43,951 nucleotides of DNA from Kocuria rosea subsp. polaris. GTDB lineage: Bacteria; Actinomycetota; Actinomycetes; Actinomycetales; Micrococcaceae. Below the pieces are notes generated by a model, which was not told where the DNA came from, did no database searches, and worked only from the letters and a program-made list of their open reading frames with translations. The translations under genes and the position numbers were made by a program. How positions within the stretch are numbered: the first letter of the stretch is position 1; every line of letters starts with the position of its first letter. Below, piece by piece: positions 16,926 through 24,205 of this stretch. Where the stretch lies: positions 1 through 43,951 of the forward strand of contig MLDA01000026.1 of assembly GCA_023896275.1 (NCBI GenBank), in the 5' to 3' direction.

Positions 16926-17777
16926 ATGGTCGATTCTCCTCAGCCGACGCCCGTTTCCGCGTTCGCCTCGATGCTGCTCGCGCCCAACCCGGGCCCGATG
17001 ACCCTCGACGGCACGCAATCCTACGCCGTGCGGTTCCCGGGTCACGACTCCGTCGTGGTGGTCGATCCAGGACCCGCCGACGACGCGCACCTGACGGCGC
17101 TGGCCGCGTTCGGCGGGGTCGCTCTGATCCTGGTCACGCACCGTCACGCCGACCACTCGGCGGGCATCGATCGGCTGCACGAGCTGACCGGTGCGCCGGT
17201 GCGGGCCGCTTCGGCCGAGTTCTGCCGACCGGCCGCAACGGGCCATCCGGCCCACGGCACGGACGCCGGCCGACCGCTGATCCATGGCGAGGTGATCGAA
17301 TCGGCCGGAGTTCGGATCAAGGTCCTGGCGACGCCGGGACACACCTCGGACTCGATGAGCTTCTTCCTGCCCGACGACGGGGCGCACGGCGCCATGATCA
17401 CCGGCGACACGATCCTCGGGCGCGGGACGACGATCCTCGACTTCCCGGATGGGACCCTCGGCGACTACCTCGAGAGCCTCGAGACGCTGGCCGGTTTCGG
17501 CGACGCGAAGGTCCTGCCCGCCCACGGCGGGACCCTGCCGGCCCTCGCATCGATCGCCCGGGCTTACCGGGCTCACCGCGAGCAGCGGATCGAGCAGGTG
17601 CGCGCCGCCGTCGAACTGATCGCGGCCCGGCGCGCGGACGCCGAAGGCCCCGCAGCGGCGACCGTGGCCGAGGTGGCCGACGTCGTGTATGCGGACGTCG
17701 ACCCCTCGGTCCGGTCGGCTGCGGAGCACTCCGTCGCCGCCCAGCTGGCGTACCTTCACGGCGAGGATCACCGGTAG
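16926..17777 (+). CDS. MBL-fold metallo-hydrolase (LACTB2-like)
   Basis: The 283-residue protein is a metallo-beta-lactamase-fold hydrolase of the LACTB2/glyoxalase II-like group. Metal ligands are visible: T-H-R-H-A-D-H-S-A-G (HxHxDH) near residue 72, a later T-P-G-H-T-S-D-S, G-D-T-I-L-G-R-G, and A-H-G-G near 200. The C-terminal ~75 residues form the helical tail (REQRIEQVRAAVE...) found in LACTB2-like proteins. Substrates in this group range from thioesters to RNA. It sits in the opposite orientation between the siderophore-binding-protein gene and the permease operon, converging with the former (10 bp gap). A role in siderophore hydrolysis is conceivable from position only; its house-keeping presence in many actinobacteria argues against it. 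Confidence 0.9.
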   Translation: MVDSPQPTPVSAFASMLLAPNPGPMTLDGTQSYAVRFPGHDSVVVVDPGPADDAHLTALAAFGGVALILVTHRHADHSAGIDRLHELTGAPVRAASAEFCRPAATGHPAHGTDAGRPLIHGEVIESAGVRIKVLATPGHTSDSMSFFLPDDGAHGAMITGDTILGRGTTILDFPDGTLGDYLESLETLAGFGDAKVLPAHGGTLPALASIARAYRAHREQRIEQVRAAVELIAARRADAEGPAAATVAEVADVVYADVDPSVRSAAEHSVAAQLAYLHGEDHR

Positions 17778-17787
17778 CGTTTCAGGG

Positions 17788-18825
17788 CTACTTGATGAGT
17801 CCGTCGGCCGTCTCGATGAAGTCCGGGATGACGTTCTCGAGCGCCCACGGCAGGCCCAGGACGTTGGCGGCGGAGATGGACATTGTCTCCTCGTTGGACC
17901 GCGTGGCCACGAGGCCGTCGTTCGCGACCGCCGGGATCTGCGCGTAGAGGTCGTCCTCCGTGACGGCCGACAGCTCGGTGCCCTCTGGGATGAACGTGTA
18001 GAGGATGTCGGAGTCCAGCTCGTCGGCGCGCTCGACCGACCACTCGAAGTAGAAGGAGCCCTCCTCGGTGTTCTCGGTGACGATCGGCGCCTGCTTCATG
18101 CCCATGGTCTCGAAGAGCCGTGCCCGCGTGTCGCCGCCTGCGTAGACGTTGATCGTGTTCTCCGCCAGGTCCAGGTTCGCGGCGATGAAGGTGAGGTCTT
18201 CGATGCCCGGGTGGTCCTCGGCGATGGCTGCGAAGTCCGCCTCGATGTCTGAGACCAGCGCCTCGGCCTCGTCGGGCTTGCCGAGGGCCTCACCCGTGAC
18301 CTTCGCAACGTCCTGCCACGGCGACTGGTAGTTCGCCTCCTGCGGTCCGACGACGGGCGCGATCTTGGAGAGCTTGTCGAACTCCTCCTTGGTCAGGCCG
18401 GAGTAGGCCGCGAGGATCACGTCCGGCTCCAGCGCGGCGATGGCCTCGAAGTTCACGCCGTCGACCTCGCTGTAGAGCTCCGGCGCGCCGTCCGATCCGA
18501 GCGGGGCGCCGAGCTCCTCGAGCTTGTCATCCACCCAAGCGGTCGTTCCGTCTTCGCCGCCGCCCCACGCATCGGCCGGCATGCCGACCGGGACGACGCC
18601 GAGCGCCAGGGCGGTATCGGCGTTGCTCCACGAGATGGTGACGACGCGCTCCGGCTGTTCCGGGATCACGGACTCCCCGTGGATGCTGTCGACGGTCACG
18701 GGGAACGCGCCGGAGGCGGCGTCGGAGGAATCGGCGGTACCCGTCGCGGCGCCCGAGCAGGCGGAGGCGGCGAGAACGGTGGCGGCTGCTGCTGCAAGCA
18801 GGCCGGCGCGGCGTGAAAAGGCCAT
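17788..18825 (-). CDS. Iron-siderophore ABC transporter substrate-binding lipoprotein
   Basis: This 345-residue protein is a FecB/FepB-type periplasmic-binding-like lipoprotein. The signal has an A-S-A-C lipobox (Cys23), and the mature part carries the peripla_BP_2 pattern: P-E-R-V-V-T-I-S-W near 60, a first lobe with L-E-P-D-V-I-L-A-A-Y, a long connecting helix, and a second lobe ending with ENVIPDFIETADGLIK. It would capture ferric siderophore outside the membrane and hand it to the permeases at 14756-16890, from which it is separated by the inverted MBL gene. A candidate iron box lies 53 bp upstream of the start. The ATG at 18825 begins a clean signal peptide; GGA lies a few bases upstream. 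Confidence 0.93.
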   Translation of the reverse strand: MAFSRRAGLLAAAAATVLAASACSGAATGTADSSDAASGAFPVTVDSIHGESVIPEQPERVVTISWSNADTALALGVVPVGMPADAWGGGEDGTTAWVDDKLEELGAPLGSDGAPELYSEVDGVNFEAIAALEPDVILAAYSGLTKEEFDKLSKIAPVVGPQEANYQSPWQDVAKVTGEALGKPDEAEALVSDIEADFAAIAEDHPGIEDLTFIAANLDLAENTINVYAGGDTRARLFETMGMKQAPIVTENTEEGSFYFEWSVERADELDSDILYTFIPEGTELSAVTEDDLYAQIPAVANDGLVATRSNEETMSISAANVLGLPWALENVIPDFIETADGLIK

Positions 18826-18877
18826 GGGAAGTCCTTGAGGGGTCTCGAGTTGATTCGTGGAGCGGCCGATGGGCCAA

Positions 18878-18896
18878 CGAAGTAAGGCTAGCCTCA
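18878..18896 (-). promoter_or_regulatory. Candidate DtxR/IdeR iron box upstream of siderophore-binding protein gene
   Basis: The 19 bp segment contains the perfect core AAGGCTAGCCT and matches the DtxR/IdeR consensus (TTAGGTTAGGCTAACCTAA) at about 13 positions. It lies 53-71 bp before the minus-strand start at 18825. Repression by a metal-bound DtxR-family regulator under iron-replete conditions is the natural reading. Confidence 0.65.
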
Positions 18897-18905
18897 GCCG
18901 GACGG

Positions 18906-18925
18906 ATTACGCAAAACTTGTGTTA
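18906..18925. promoter_or_regulatory. Imperfect inverted repeat with ATTACGCAA half-site between divergent siderophore genes
   Basis: ATTACGCAA (18906-18914) faces TTGTGTTA (18918-18925); the arms agree at 6 of 8 positions. The same 9-mer ATTACGCAA recurs as half of a perfect inverted repeat in the fbp leader (23065-23073). It lies between two iron boxes in a 249 bp divergent control region and may be a second regulator site. Confidence 0.4.
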
Positions 18926-18959
18926 CCCAATTGGACTGAAATCTGCCATCGAAGTTCGA

Positions 18960-18987
18960 TTTGAGATTAGGCAGACCTTCCTATAGC
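18960..18987 (+). promoter_or_regulatory. Promoter with overlapping iron box for the second siderophore operon
   Basis: TTTGAG (18960-18965), a 16 bp spacer and TATAGC (18982-18987) form a -35/-10 pair. An iron-box-like sequence at 18962-18980 (TGAGATTAGG then CAGACCTTC, 13 of 19 to consensus) covers the -35 and spacer, so a bound DtxR/IdeR dimer would exclude RNA polymerase. A 5-prime leader of about 80 nt follows. Confidence 0.68.
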
Positions 18988-19074
18988 TTCATCTCGACAC
19001 CTATTTTCGTAATAGTTTCGTTCGCTAATTGTTTGGACCTTCGCGGTCGCTCGCCCCTGACACTGGAGAAGAAG

Positions 19075-20061
19075 ATGAAGCTTTCCCGCACGTCCGCATC
19101 ACTCGGCAGCGTTGCCGCCGTCGCACTGCTGGGTCTCACCGCCTGCGGCGGCAGCACCGACGCAGCCGAGCCTGGCACCAACGCTCCGGCGGAGACGATC
19201 ACCGTCGAAACCAACAACGGCCCCGTCGAGATCCCCGCCGATGCAGAGCGTGTCGCCGCGCTGGACAACACGTCCTTCACGACACTCAAGGCCCTCGGCG
19301 TCGAGCCGGTGGCGGTGCCGAAGCAGCTGCTCCCCAACACCGGATTCGAGGACTGGCGCGACGACGAGGAGATCGCTGACGTCGGCACCCACCGCGAGGC
19401 GGACCTCGAGGCCCTCAACGCAGCCGAGCCGGACGTGATCGTCGGCGGCTACCGGTTCTCCGAATACACCGACGACCTCGCCAAGATCGCCCCGGTCCTC
19501 GACGTCACCCCGGACTCCGAGACCCCCGGCGTCTGGCTGGACGGCCTGCGCACCCAGACCGAAACGCTCGGCGCGGTCTTCGGGGCCGAGGAGCAGGCCG
19601 CCGCGATCGTCGCCGACCTGGACGCGGCACAGTCCGCCGCGGAAGCTGCGACCGATGGTGAGACCGTCTTCCTCGCCAACGCCTCCGCCGGGAAGCTCGA
19701 CAACGGCGCCGGCCGCATCGGCCGCCTGCTCGAGGGAGTCGACCTCGAGGACGTCTTCGCCAGCGAGGAACTCGACGGCGAATCGGTGCACAACGACTCC
19801 GGCCTCGCCCCCGAGACCGTCGCCGAGGCCGATCCGGACTGGATGATCGTGATGGACCGCGACGCCGCCGTCTCCTCCGCGGAAGACGACTTCACGCCCG
19901 CGCAGTCGCTCGTCGCCGCGCTTGAGAACGTCTGGGGCGAGACGACGTTCTTCGCGAACGACCAGATCATCTACCTCGACGCCAACTTCTACGTCACCGA
20001 GGGCATCCAGGCCTACACCGAGGCCTACGAACAGATCGCCGAAGCCTTCTCGGCCAACTAG
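19075..20061 (+). CDS. Siderophore ABC transporter substrate-binding lipoprotein (FatB/CeuE-like)
   Basis: The 328-residue protein has a lipoprotein signal (L-T-A-C, Cys24) and a FatB/CeuE/YclQ-like binding fold: T-V-E-T-N-N-G-P-V-E-I-P-A-D-A-E-R-V just after the signal, A-L-D-N-T-S-F, L-N-A-A-E-P-D-V-I-V-G-G-Y, and a C-terminal lobe with Q-I-I-Y-L-D-A-N-F-Y-V. Related proteins bind catecholate/carboxylate siderophores such as petrobactin, anguibactin or enterobactin fragments. The ATG at 19075 follows a GGAGAAGAAG ribosome site. It heads a four-gene operon with two permeases and an ATPase and is preceded by an iron-box promoter. Its divergent neighbour is a different siderophore-binding protein, so two substrate ranges are likely. 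Confidence 0.92.
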   Translation: MKLSRTSASLGSVAAVALLGLTACGGSTDAAEPGTNAPAETITVETNNGPVEIPADAERVAALDNTSFTTLKALGVEPVAVPKQLLPNTGFEDWRDDEEIADVGTHREADLEALNAAEPDVIVGGYRFSEYTDDLAKIAPVLDVTPDSETPGVWLDGLRTQTETLGAVFGAEEQAAAIVADLDAAQSAAEAATDGETVFLANASAGKLDNGAGRIGRLLEGVDLEDVFASEELDGESVHNDSGLAPETVAEADPDWMIVMDRDAAVSSAEDDFTPAQSLVAALENVWGETTFFANDQIIYLDANFYVTEGIQAYTEAYEQIAEAFSAN

Positions 20062-20082
20062 CCCCGAACGCACACCACCGCC

Positions 20083-21057
20083 ATGCGCAACCTCTCCACC
20101 CGGTTCTTCCCGGCCGCCGTCGTCCTGGCGGCGGTCGGGCTGACCGTGGCCTCGCTGCTCGTCGGCGGGTACAGCATCACCTTCGAGAAGCTGCTGCACG
20201 ACCCCGCCGCGCAGCACATGTTCCTCGTCTCACGCATCCCGCGCACGCTCGCGCTCATCTTCGCCGCCGCGGCGATGAGCGTGTGCGGAGTGATCATGCA
20301 GCTGATCACCCAGAACAAGTTCGTCGAGCCCACCACGGCCGGGACCGCCCAATGGGCCGGGCTGGGCATGCTCGCGATCCTGATCGTGGATCCCGGCGCG
20401 ACGCCGATCGCCAAGATGGCTGTCGCGATCGCCTTCGCCTTCGCCGGAACGTTCATCTTCATCGCGTTCCTCAACCGGGTGCGCGTTAAGAACTCGCTCG
20501 TGGTCCCACTCGTCGGGATCATGCTCGGCGCGGTCGTCGGCTCGTTCTCAACGTTCCTCGCGGGCACGTTCGACCTGCTGCAGACCATGTCGGCGTGGCG
20601 ATCGGGCGGGTTCAGCAGCATCGTCGAGGGCTTCTACGAACCGCTCTGGCTGGCCGCCTTCGTGTGCGTCGCCGCGTACTTCGTCGCCGACCGCTTCACC
20701 GTCGCCGGCCTCGGCAAGGACGTCGCGACCAACGTGGGCCTGAACTACCACCGCGTCGTCTTCCTCGGCGTCACGATGGTGGCGCTTGCGACCGGCGTGA
20801 CCACCGTCGTCGTCGGCTTCATCCCGTTCCTCGGGCTGATCGTGCCGAACGTCGTGTCGATGATCCTGGGCGACGACCTACGCCGCAACCTGCCGTGGGT
20901 CGCCGCGCTCGGCGTCGTCTTCCTGCTCGCGTGCGACCTCATCGGCCGTACCATCATCATGCCGATGGAGCTGCCCGCCTCCGTCATCCTCGGCGTCGTC
21001 GGCGCCGTCGTCTTCATCTCCCTCGTTCTCAGGCAGCGCCAGCATGTCAACGCTTAG
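20083..21057 (+). CDS. FecCD-family permease (FatD/CeuB-like)
   Basis: This 324-residue permease of the second siderophore operon has 8-9 hydrophobic segments and FatD/CeuB-like features: R-I-P-R-T-L-A-L-I-F-A-A-A-A-M-S-V-C-G, N-K-F-V-E-P-T-T-A-G-T (in place of N-P-L-A-x-P), and V-G-F-I-P-F-L-G-L-I-V-P-N. The gene starts 21 bp after the binding-protein gene; no Shine-Dalgarno sequence is visible before the ATG, so translation may depend on coupling with the upstream gene. Its last 14 bp overlap the next permease gene. With the FatC-like partner it forms the membrane channel for a ferric siderophore. Confidence 0.92.
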   Translation: MRNLSTRFFPAAVVLAAVGLTVASLLVGGYSITFEKLLHDPAAQHMFLVSRIPRTLALIFAAAAMSVCGVIMQLITQNKFVEPTTAGTAQWAGLGMLAILIVDPGATPIAKMAVAIAFAFAGTFIFIAFLNRVRVKNSLVVPLVGIMLGAVVGSFSTFLAGTFDLLQTMSAWRSGGFSSIVEGFYEPLWLAAFVCVAAYFVADRFTVAGLGKDVATNVGLNYHRVVFLGVTMVALATGVTTVVVGFIPFLGLIVPNVVSMILGDDLRRNLPWVAALGVVFLLACDLIGRTIIMPMELPASVILGVVGAVVFISLVLRQRQHVNA

Positions 21058-22084
21058 TCCCAGCCCCGCCGCAACCACGACGACGGCGCACCCGACCCCC
21101 AGCACCTCCCCGCCCGCGGCGCGGGCCAGGCGGCGGCTCACGCCCGGCGCGCGGATCGCGATCATCGCTGCGCTCGTGGTCGTCGCCTCCGCGTGCTTCC
21201 TCCTGATGTTCATCCGCGGGTCGTTCGAGTTCGCGTTCGAACGACGGCTGACGATGTGGGGGGCGATGGTCGTCGTCGCGTTCACGCAGGGCGTCGGCAC
21301 CGTCGTGTTCCACACCGTCACGCACAACCGGATCCTCACGCCCTCGATCATGGGGTTCGACTCGATCTACACGCTCATGCAGACCGTGCTCGTGACGGTG
21401 TTCGGCGGGCTGTTCCTCGTCAACGCCGACGGCGTCCCGATGCTGCTGGGCCAGACCGCGGCGATGGTCCTCTTCGCCACGGTGCTCTACCGCTGGCTGT
21501 TCTCCGGAAAGTTCGGCAGCCTCTACATCCTGCTGCTCGTCGGCGTCGTCTTCGGCATGGCCTTCGACTCGATTTCGATCTTCCTGCAGCGCCTGCTGAA
21601 CCCGACCGACTACGACATGCTCTCCGTCGAGCTGATGGGCCGCATGAGCTCGGTCGACGCGACGTACCTGCCGTGGGCGTTCGCGGTCTGCGCCGCCGTC
21701 GGGTGGGTCCTGTGGAGCCGCCGGTTCCGGCTCGACGTCCTGCTGCTTGGCCGCGACGCCGCCCAGAGCCTCGGCATCAACCACAAGCGCGAGCTGACGG
21801 CGATGCTGATCGTCATCGCGGTCATGGTCGCCTTCTCCACCGCGCTCGCGGGCCCGATGACGTTCTTCGGGTTCATCGTCGCGACGCTCGCCTATCAGGT
21901 CGCCGGCACCCACGAGCACCGCTTCGTGATGCCGATGGCGTTCCTGCTCGGCCTGTTCACGCTCGTCGCCGGGCAGTTCGTGCTCCAGCACGTCTTCTAC
22001 GCGTCGGGTTTCCTGACCGTCATCATCGAATTCGTCGGCGGGGCGCTCTTCCTGCTGATCCTGCTGCGAAAGGGCAAGATGTGA
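21044..22084 (+). CDS. FecCD-family permease (FatC/CeuC-like)
   Basis: This 346-residue protein is the second permease of the operon. After a ~40-residue Pro/Thr/Ala-rich cytoplasmic N-terminus come about nine membrane segments. FatC/CeuC-type motifs include T-H-N-R-I-L-T-P-S-I-M-G-F-D-S, the coupling region G-R-D-A-A-Q-S-L-G-I-N, and A-G-P-M-T-F-F-G-F-I-V. The ATG at 21044 lies inside the upstream permease gene (14 bp overlap), and its stop overlaps the GTG of the ATPase gene by 4 bp (GTGA). This arrangement means stoichiometric, coupled synthesis of the importer. Confidence 0.92.
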   Translation: MSTLSPSPAATTTTAHPTPSTSPPAARARRRLTPGARIAIIAALVVVASACFLLMFIRGSFEFAFERRLTMWGAMVVVAFTQGVGTVVFHTVTHNRILTPSIMGFDSIYTLMQTVLVTVFGGLFLVNADGVPMLLGQTAAMVLFATVLYRWLFSGKFGSLYILLLVGVVFGMAFDSISIFLQRLLNPTDYDMLSVELMGRMSSVDATYLPWAFAVCAAVGWVLWSRRFRLDVLLLGRDAAQSLGINHKRELTAMLIVIAVMVAFSTALAGPMTFFGFIVATLAYQVAGTHEHRFVMPMAFLLGLFTLVAGQFVLQHVFYASGFLTVIIEFVGGALFLLILLRKGKM

Positions 22085-22839
22085 TCGCCTTCACCGAGGT
22101 CCACAAGTCCTACAACGACACCACCGTCCTCGGCCCCGTCACGGGCCGGATCGCCGCGGGCGGGATGACGGCGCTCATCGGCCCCAACGGCGCCGGCAAG
22201 TCGACCCTGCTGACGATCATCGGGCGTCTGCTGGATCCGACGGCCGGGCGCATCACGGTCAAGGACCACGACATCGCCACGACCAAGGGCGCCGACCTGG
22301 CGAAGCTACTCTCGATCCTGCGCCAAGAGAACCACATGACCGCGCGGCTGACGGTGCGCGACCTCGTGGGATTCGGCCGCTACCCGCACTCCAAGGGCCG
22401 ACTCACCGAAGCCTGCCGCGCCGCCATCGACTCCGCGCTCGACTTCCTCAACCTCACGGGCCTGCAGGATCGGTTCATGGACCAGCTCTCCGGCGGCCAG
22501 CGCCAGCGCGCCTTCGTCGCCATGGTCCTGGCTCAGGACACCGAGTACGTGCTGCTCGACGAGCCCCTGAACAACCTCGACATGAAGCACGCAGTGCTGA
22601 TGATGCGCCAGCTGCGGCGCGCGGCCGACGAACTGGGCAAGACCATCGTGCTCGTCATCCACGACATCAACTTCGCCGCTGCTTACTCCGATCACATCGT
22701 GGCCCTGCGCGAGGGGCAGGTCGCCTACGCCGGCACGCCGGAGGAGATCATGCGCGACGACGTGCTCACGGACGTCTTCGACACCGGCGTGCGCGTGCAC
22801 GAGATCGAGGGCCGCCGCACCGCCATCTTCAGCCTCTGA
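22081..22839 (+). CDS. Siderophore ABC transporter ATP-binding protein (FatE/CeuD-like)
   Basis: The 252-residue protein is the ATPase of the second siderophore importer. It has Walker A G-P-N-G-A-G-K-S-T near residue 37, F-G-R-Y-P-H-S-K-G as in CeuD/YclP, signature L-S-G-G-Q-R-Q-R and Walker B Y-V-L-L-D-E-P-L-N-N-L-D, then the H-loop V-I-H-D-I-N-F-A-A-A-Y-S-D-H. The GTG at 22081 overlaps the permease stop by 4 bp. Unlike the ATPase of the minus-strand system it has no reductase extension and is of standard length. It ends the operon; a short hairpin follows. Confidence 0.93.
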   Translation: MIAFTEVHKSYNDTTVLGPVTGRIAAGGMTALIGPNGAGKSTLLTIIGRLLDPTAGRITVKDHDIATTKGADLAKLLSILRQENHMTARLTVRDLVGFGRYPHSKGRLTEACRAAIDSALDFLNLTGLQDRFMDQLSGGQRQRAFVAMVLAQDTEYVLLDEPLNNLDMKHAVLMMRQLRRAADELGKTIVLVIHDINFAAAYSDHIVALREGQVAYAGTPEEIMRDDVLTDVFDTGVRVHEIEGRRTAIFSL

Positions 22840-22841
22840 CC

Positions 22842-22856
22842 GGCGTCCGTGACGCC
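22842..22856 (+). terminator. Weak hairpin after the siderophore operon
   Basis: GGCGTC-CGT-GACGCC forms a tight 6 bp hairpin 2 bp after the ATPase stop, but no T-run follows. It could be a Rho-dependent or RNA-stabilising end rather than a true intrinsic terminator. The remaining stretch to the fbp promoter (22857-23018) shows no gene that I can support. Confidence 0.35.
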
Positions 22857-23018
22857 CCGGGTCGGCCCGCCCTTCCGGGATTATGCGCCGGCGGCTCCCA
22901 AGGCGACGGCGGCGTGCGCGGCTCGTTCTGCGCAGTCACCGGGCGGTCCCGTGATCGGCGACATGAAGTGCGCCTGCGAATCTCAATTCGCCACCCGCCT
23001 CGGCCCCGCGATCGCGAC

Positions 23019-23046
23019 TTTGAGGTGAGGCTACCCTTGCTATAGA
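23019..23046 (+). promoter_or_regulatory. fbpABC-type promoter with overlapping iron box
   Basis: TTTGAG (23019-23024), a 16 bp spacer and TATAGA (23041-23046) repeat the architecture of the 18960 promoter. The DtxR/IdeR-like box TGAGGTGAGGCTACCCTTG at 23021-23039 matches the consensus at 14 of 19 positions, including the GAGGCTA core, and covers the -35 and spacer. This is the best iron-box candidate in the window. Confidence 0.72.
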
Positions 23047-23063
23047 TTCAGCGTGACCCGCGT

Positions 23064-23091
23064 CATTACGCAAGATGCTTGTTGCGTAATG
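23064..23091 (+). promoter_or_regulatory. Perfect 10 bp inverted repeat in the fbp leader
   Basis: CATTACGCAA (23064-23073) and TTGCGTAATG (23082-23091) are exact complements separated by 8 bp. It lies about 11 nt after the expected transcription start, so it may be an operator that blocks elongation or a leader-RNA hairpin. No T-run follows. The half-site shares ATTACGCAA with the 18906 region. Confidence 0.5.
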
Positions 23092-23134
23092 TGCCGGGTA
23101 CATCACATCGCACCTGTCACCTCTGGAGAGGCAC

Positions 23135-24193
23135 ATGAAGAATCTATCGAAGGCGATCACCGCCGCATCGGCCCTCGTCGCACTCGCAGCCCTGAGCGCC
23201 TGCGGTTCCAACGCATCTTCCCCGGAAGCCGACGACACCGCAGTCGCCGCTGAGCCGGCCTCCGACGAGTCGCTGGTCCTCTACTCGGGCCGCGACGAAG
23301 AGCTCATCGCTCCCCTCGTCGACCAGTTCACCGAGGAGACGGGCATCGAGGTCGAGGTCCGCTACGCGGGGACTCCTGAGATGAACGCGCTGCTCCTCGA
23401 GGAGGGCGACGCCACCCCGGCCGACGTCTTCCTCTCCCAGGACGCCGGCGCGCTCGGCTCGTTGGCCAAGGCCGACCTGCTCGCCGAGCTGCCGGAGAAC
23501 CTTGCCTCCCAGGTGCCCGCCGAGCTGACCTCGACCGACGGCTCGTGGGTTGGTCTGACCGGCCGCGCCCGCGTCATTGCGTTCGACGGCGACAAGCTCA
23601 CCGCCGACGAGGTCCCGGACACCGTGGACGCGCTCGTGGAGGACGAGTGGAAGGGCCGCGTCGGCTTCCCGCCCGGCAACGCCAGCTTCCAGTCCTTCGT
23701 GACCGCGCTGCGCGTGCTCGAGGGTGAAGACGCCGCCGCCGCGTGGCTCGAGGCCCTGGCCGGAAACGACCCGGTCCTGACCGAGAAGAACGGCCCGACC
23801 CTCGAGATGGTCAACAACGGCCAGCTCGACCTCGGCCTCATCAACCACTACTACTGGTACCAGCTCGCCGCCGAGCAGGGCGCCGAGAACATGCGCGCGG
23901 AGCTGAAGTTCCTCCCGGGCGACGCCGGCGGCATCGTCAACGTCACCGGCGCGGCCGTGCTCGCCGGCTCGGGTGAGAACGAGAACGCGCTTGCCTTCGT
24001 CGAGTTCCTGCTCGCCGACTCCGCGCAGACCTACTTCGCGGAGGAGACCTTCGAGTACCCGCTGGTGCCCGGTTCCCCCGCCCCGGAAGGCCTCCCGGCC
24101 CTCGACGAACTGATCAACCCGGAGCTCGACCTGAGCGACCTCGACTCGCTCGAGGAGAGCCAGTCCATGCTGGCCGACGCCGGGCTGCTCTAG
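23135..24193 (+). CDS. Ferric-iron ABC transporter substrate-binding lipoprotein (FbpA/FutA-like)
   Basis: The 352-residue protein is an FbpA-type binding protein for Fe(III) without a siderophore. It has a lipobox L-S-A-C (Cys23), the mature start S-L-V-L-Y-S-G-R-D-E-E-L-I typical of the family, and the tyrosine cluster N-H-Y-Y-W-Y at residues 237-242 (Tyr239, Tyr240) where FbpA coordinates iron. Its C-terminus F-E-Y-P-L-V-P-G is also characteristic. The ATG at 23135 follows CTGGAGAGG. It heads a three-gene operon with a two-domain permease and an ATPase and sits behind the strongest iron box in the window, so induction at low iron is expected. Confidence 0.94.
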   Translation: MKNLSKAITAASALVALAALSACGSNASSPEADDTAVAAEPASDESLVLYSGRDEELIAPLVDQFTEETGIEVEVRYAGTPEMNALLLEEGDATPADVFLSQDAGALGSLAKADLLAELPENLASQVPAELTSTDGSWVGLTGRARVIAFDGDKLTADEVPDTVDALVEDEWKGRVGFPPGNASFQSFVTALRVLEGEDAAAAWLEALAGNDPVLTEKNGPTLEMVNNGQLDLGLINHYYWYQLAAEQGAENMRAELKFLPGDAGGIVNVTGAAVLAGSGENENALAFVEFLLADSAQTYFAEETFEYPLVPGSPAPEGLPALDELINPELDLSDLDSLEESQSMLADAGLL

Positions 24194-24205
24194 CCCGTCC
24201 TGCTG

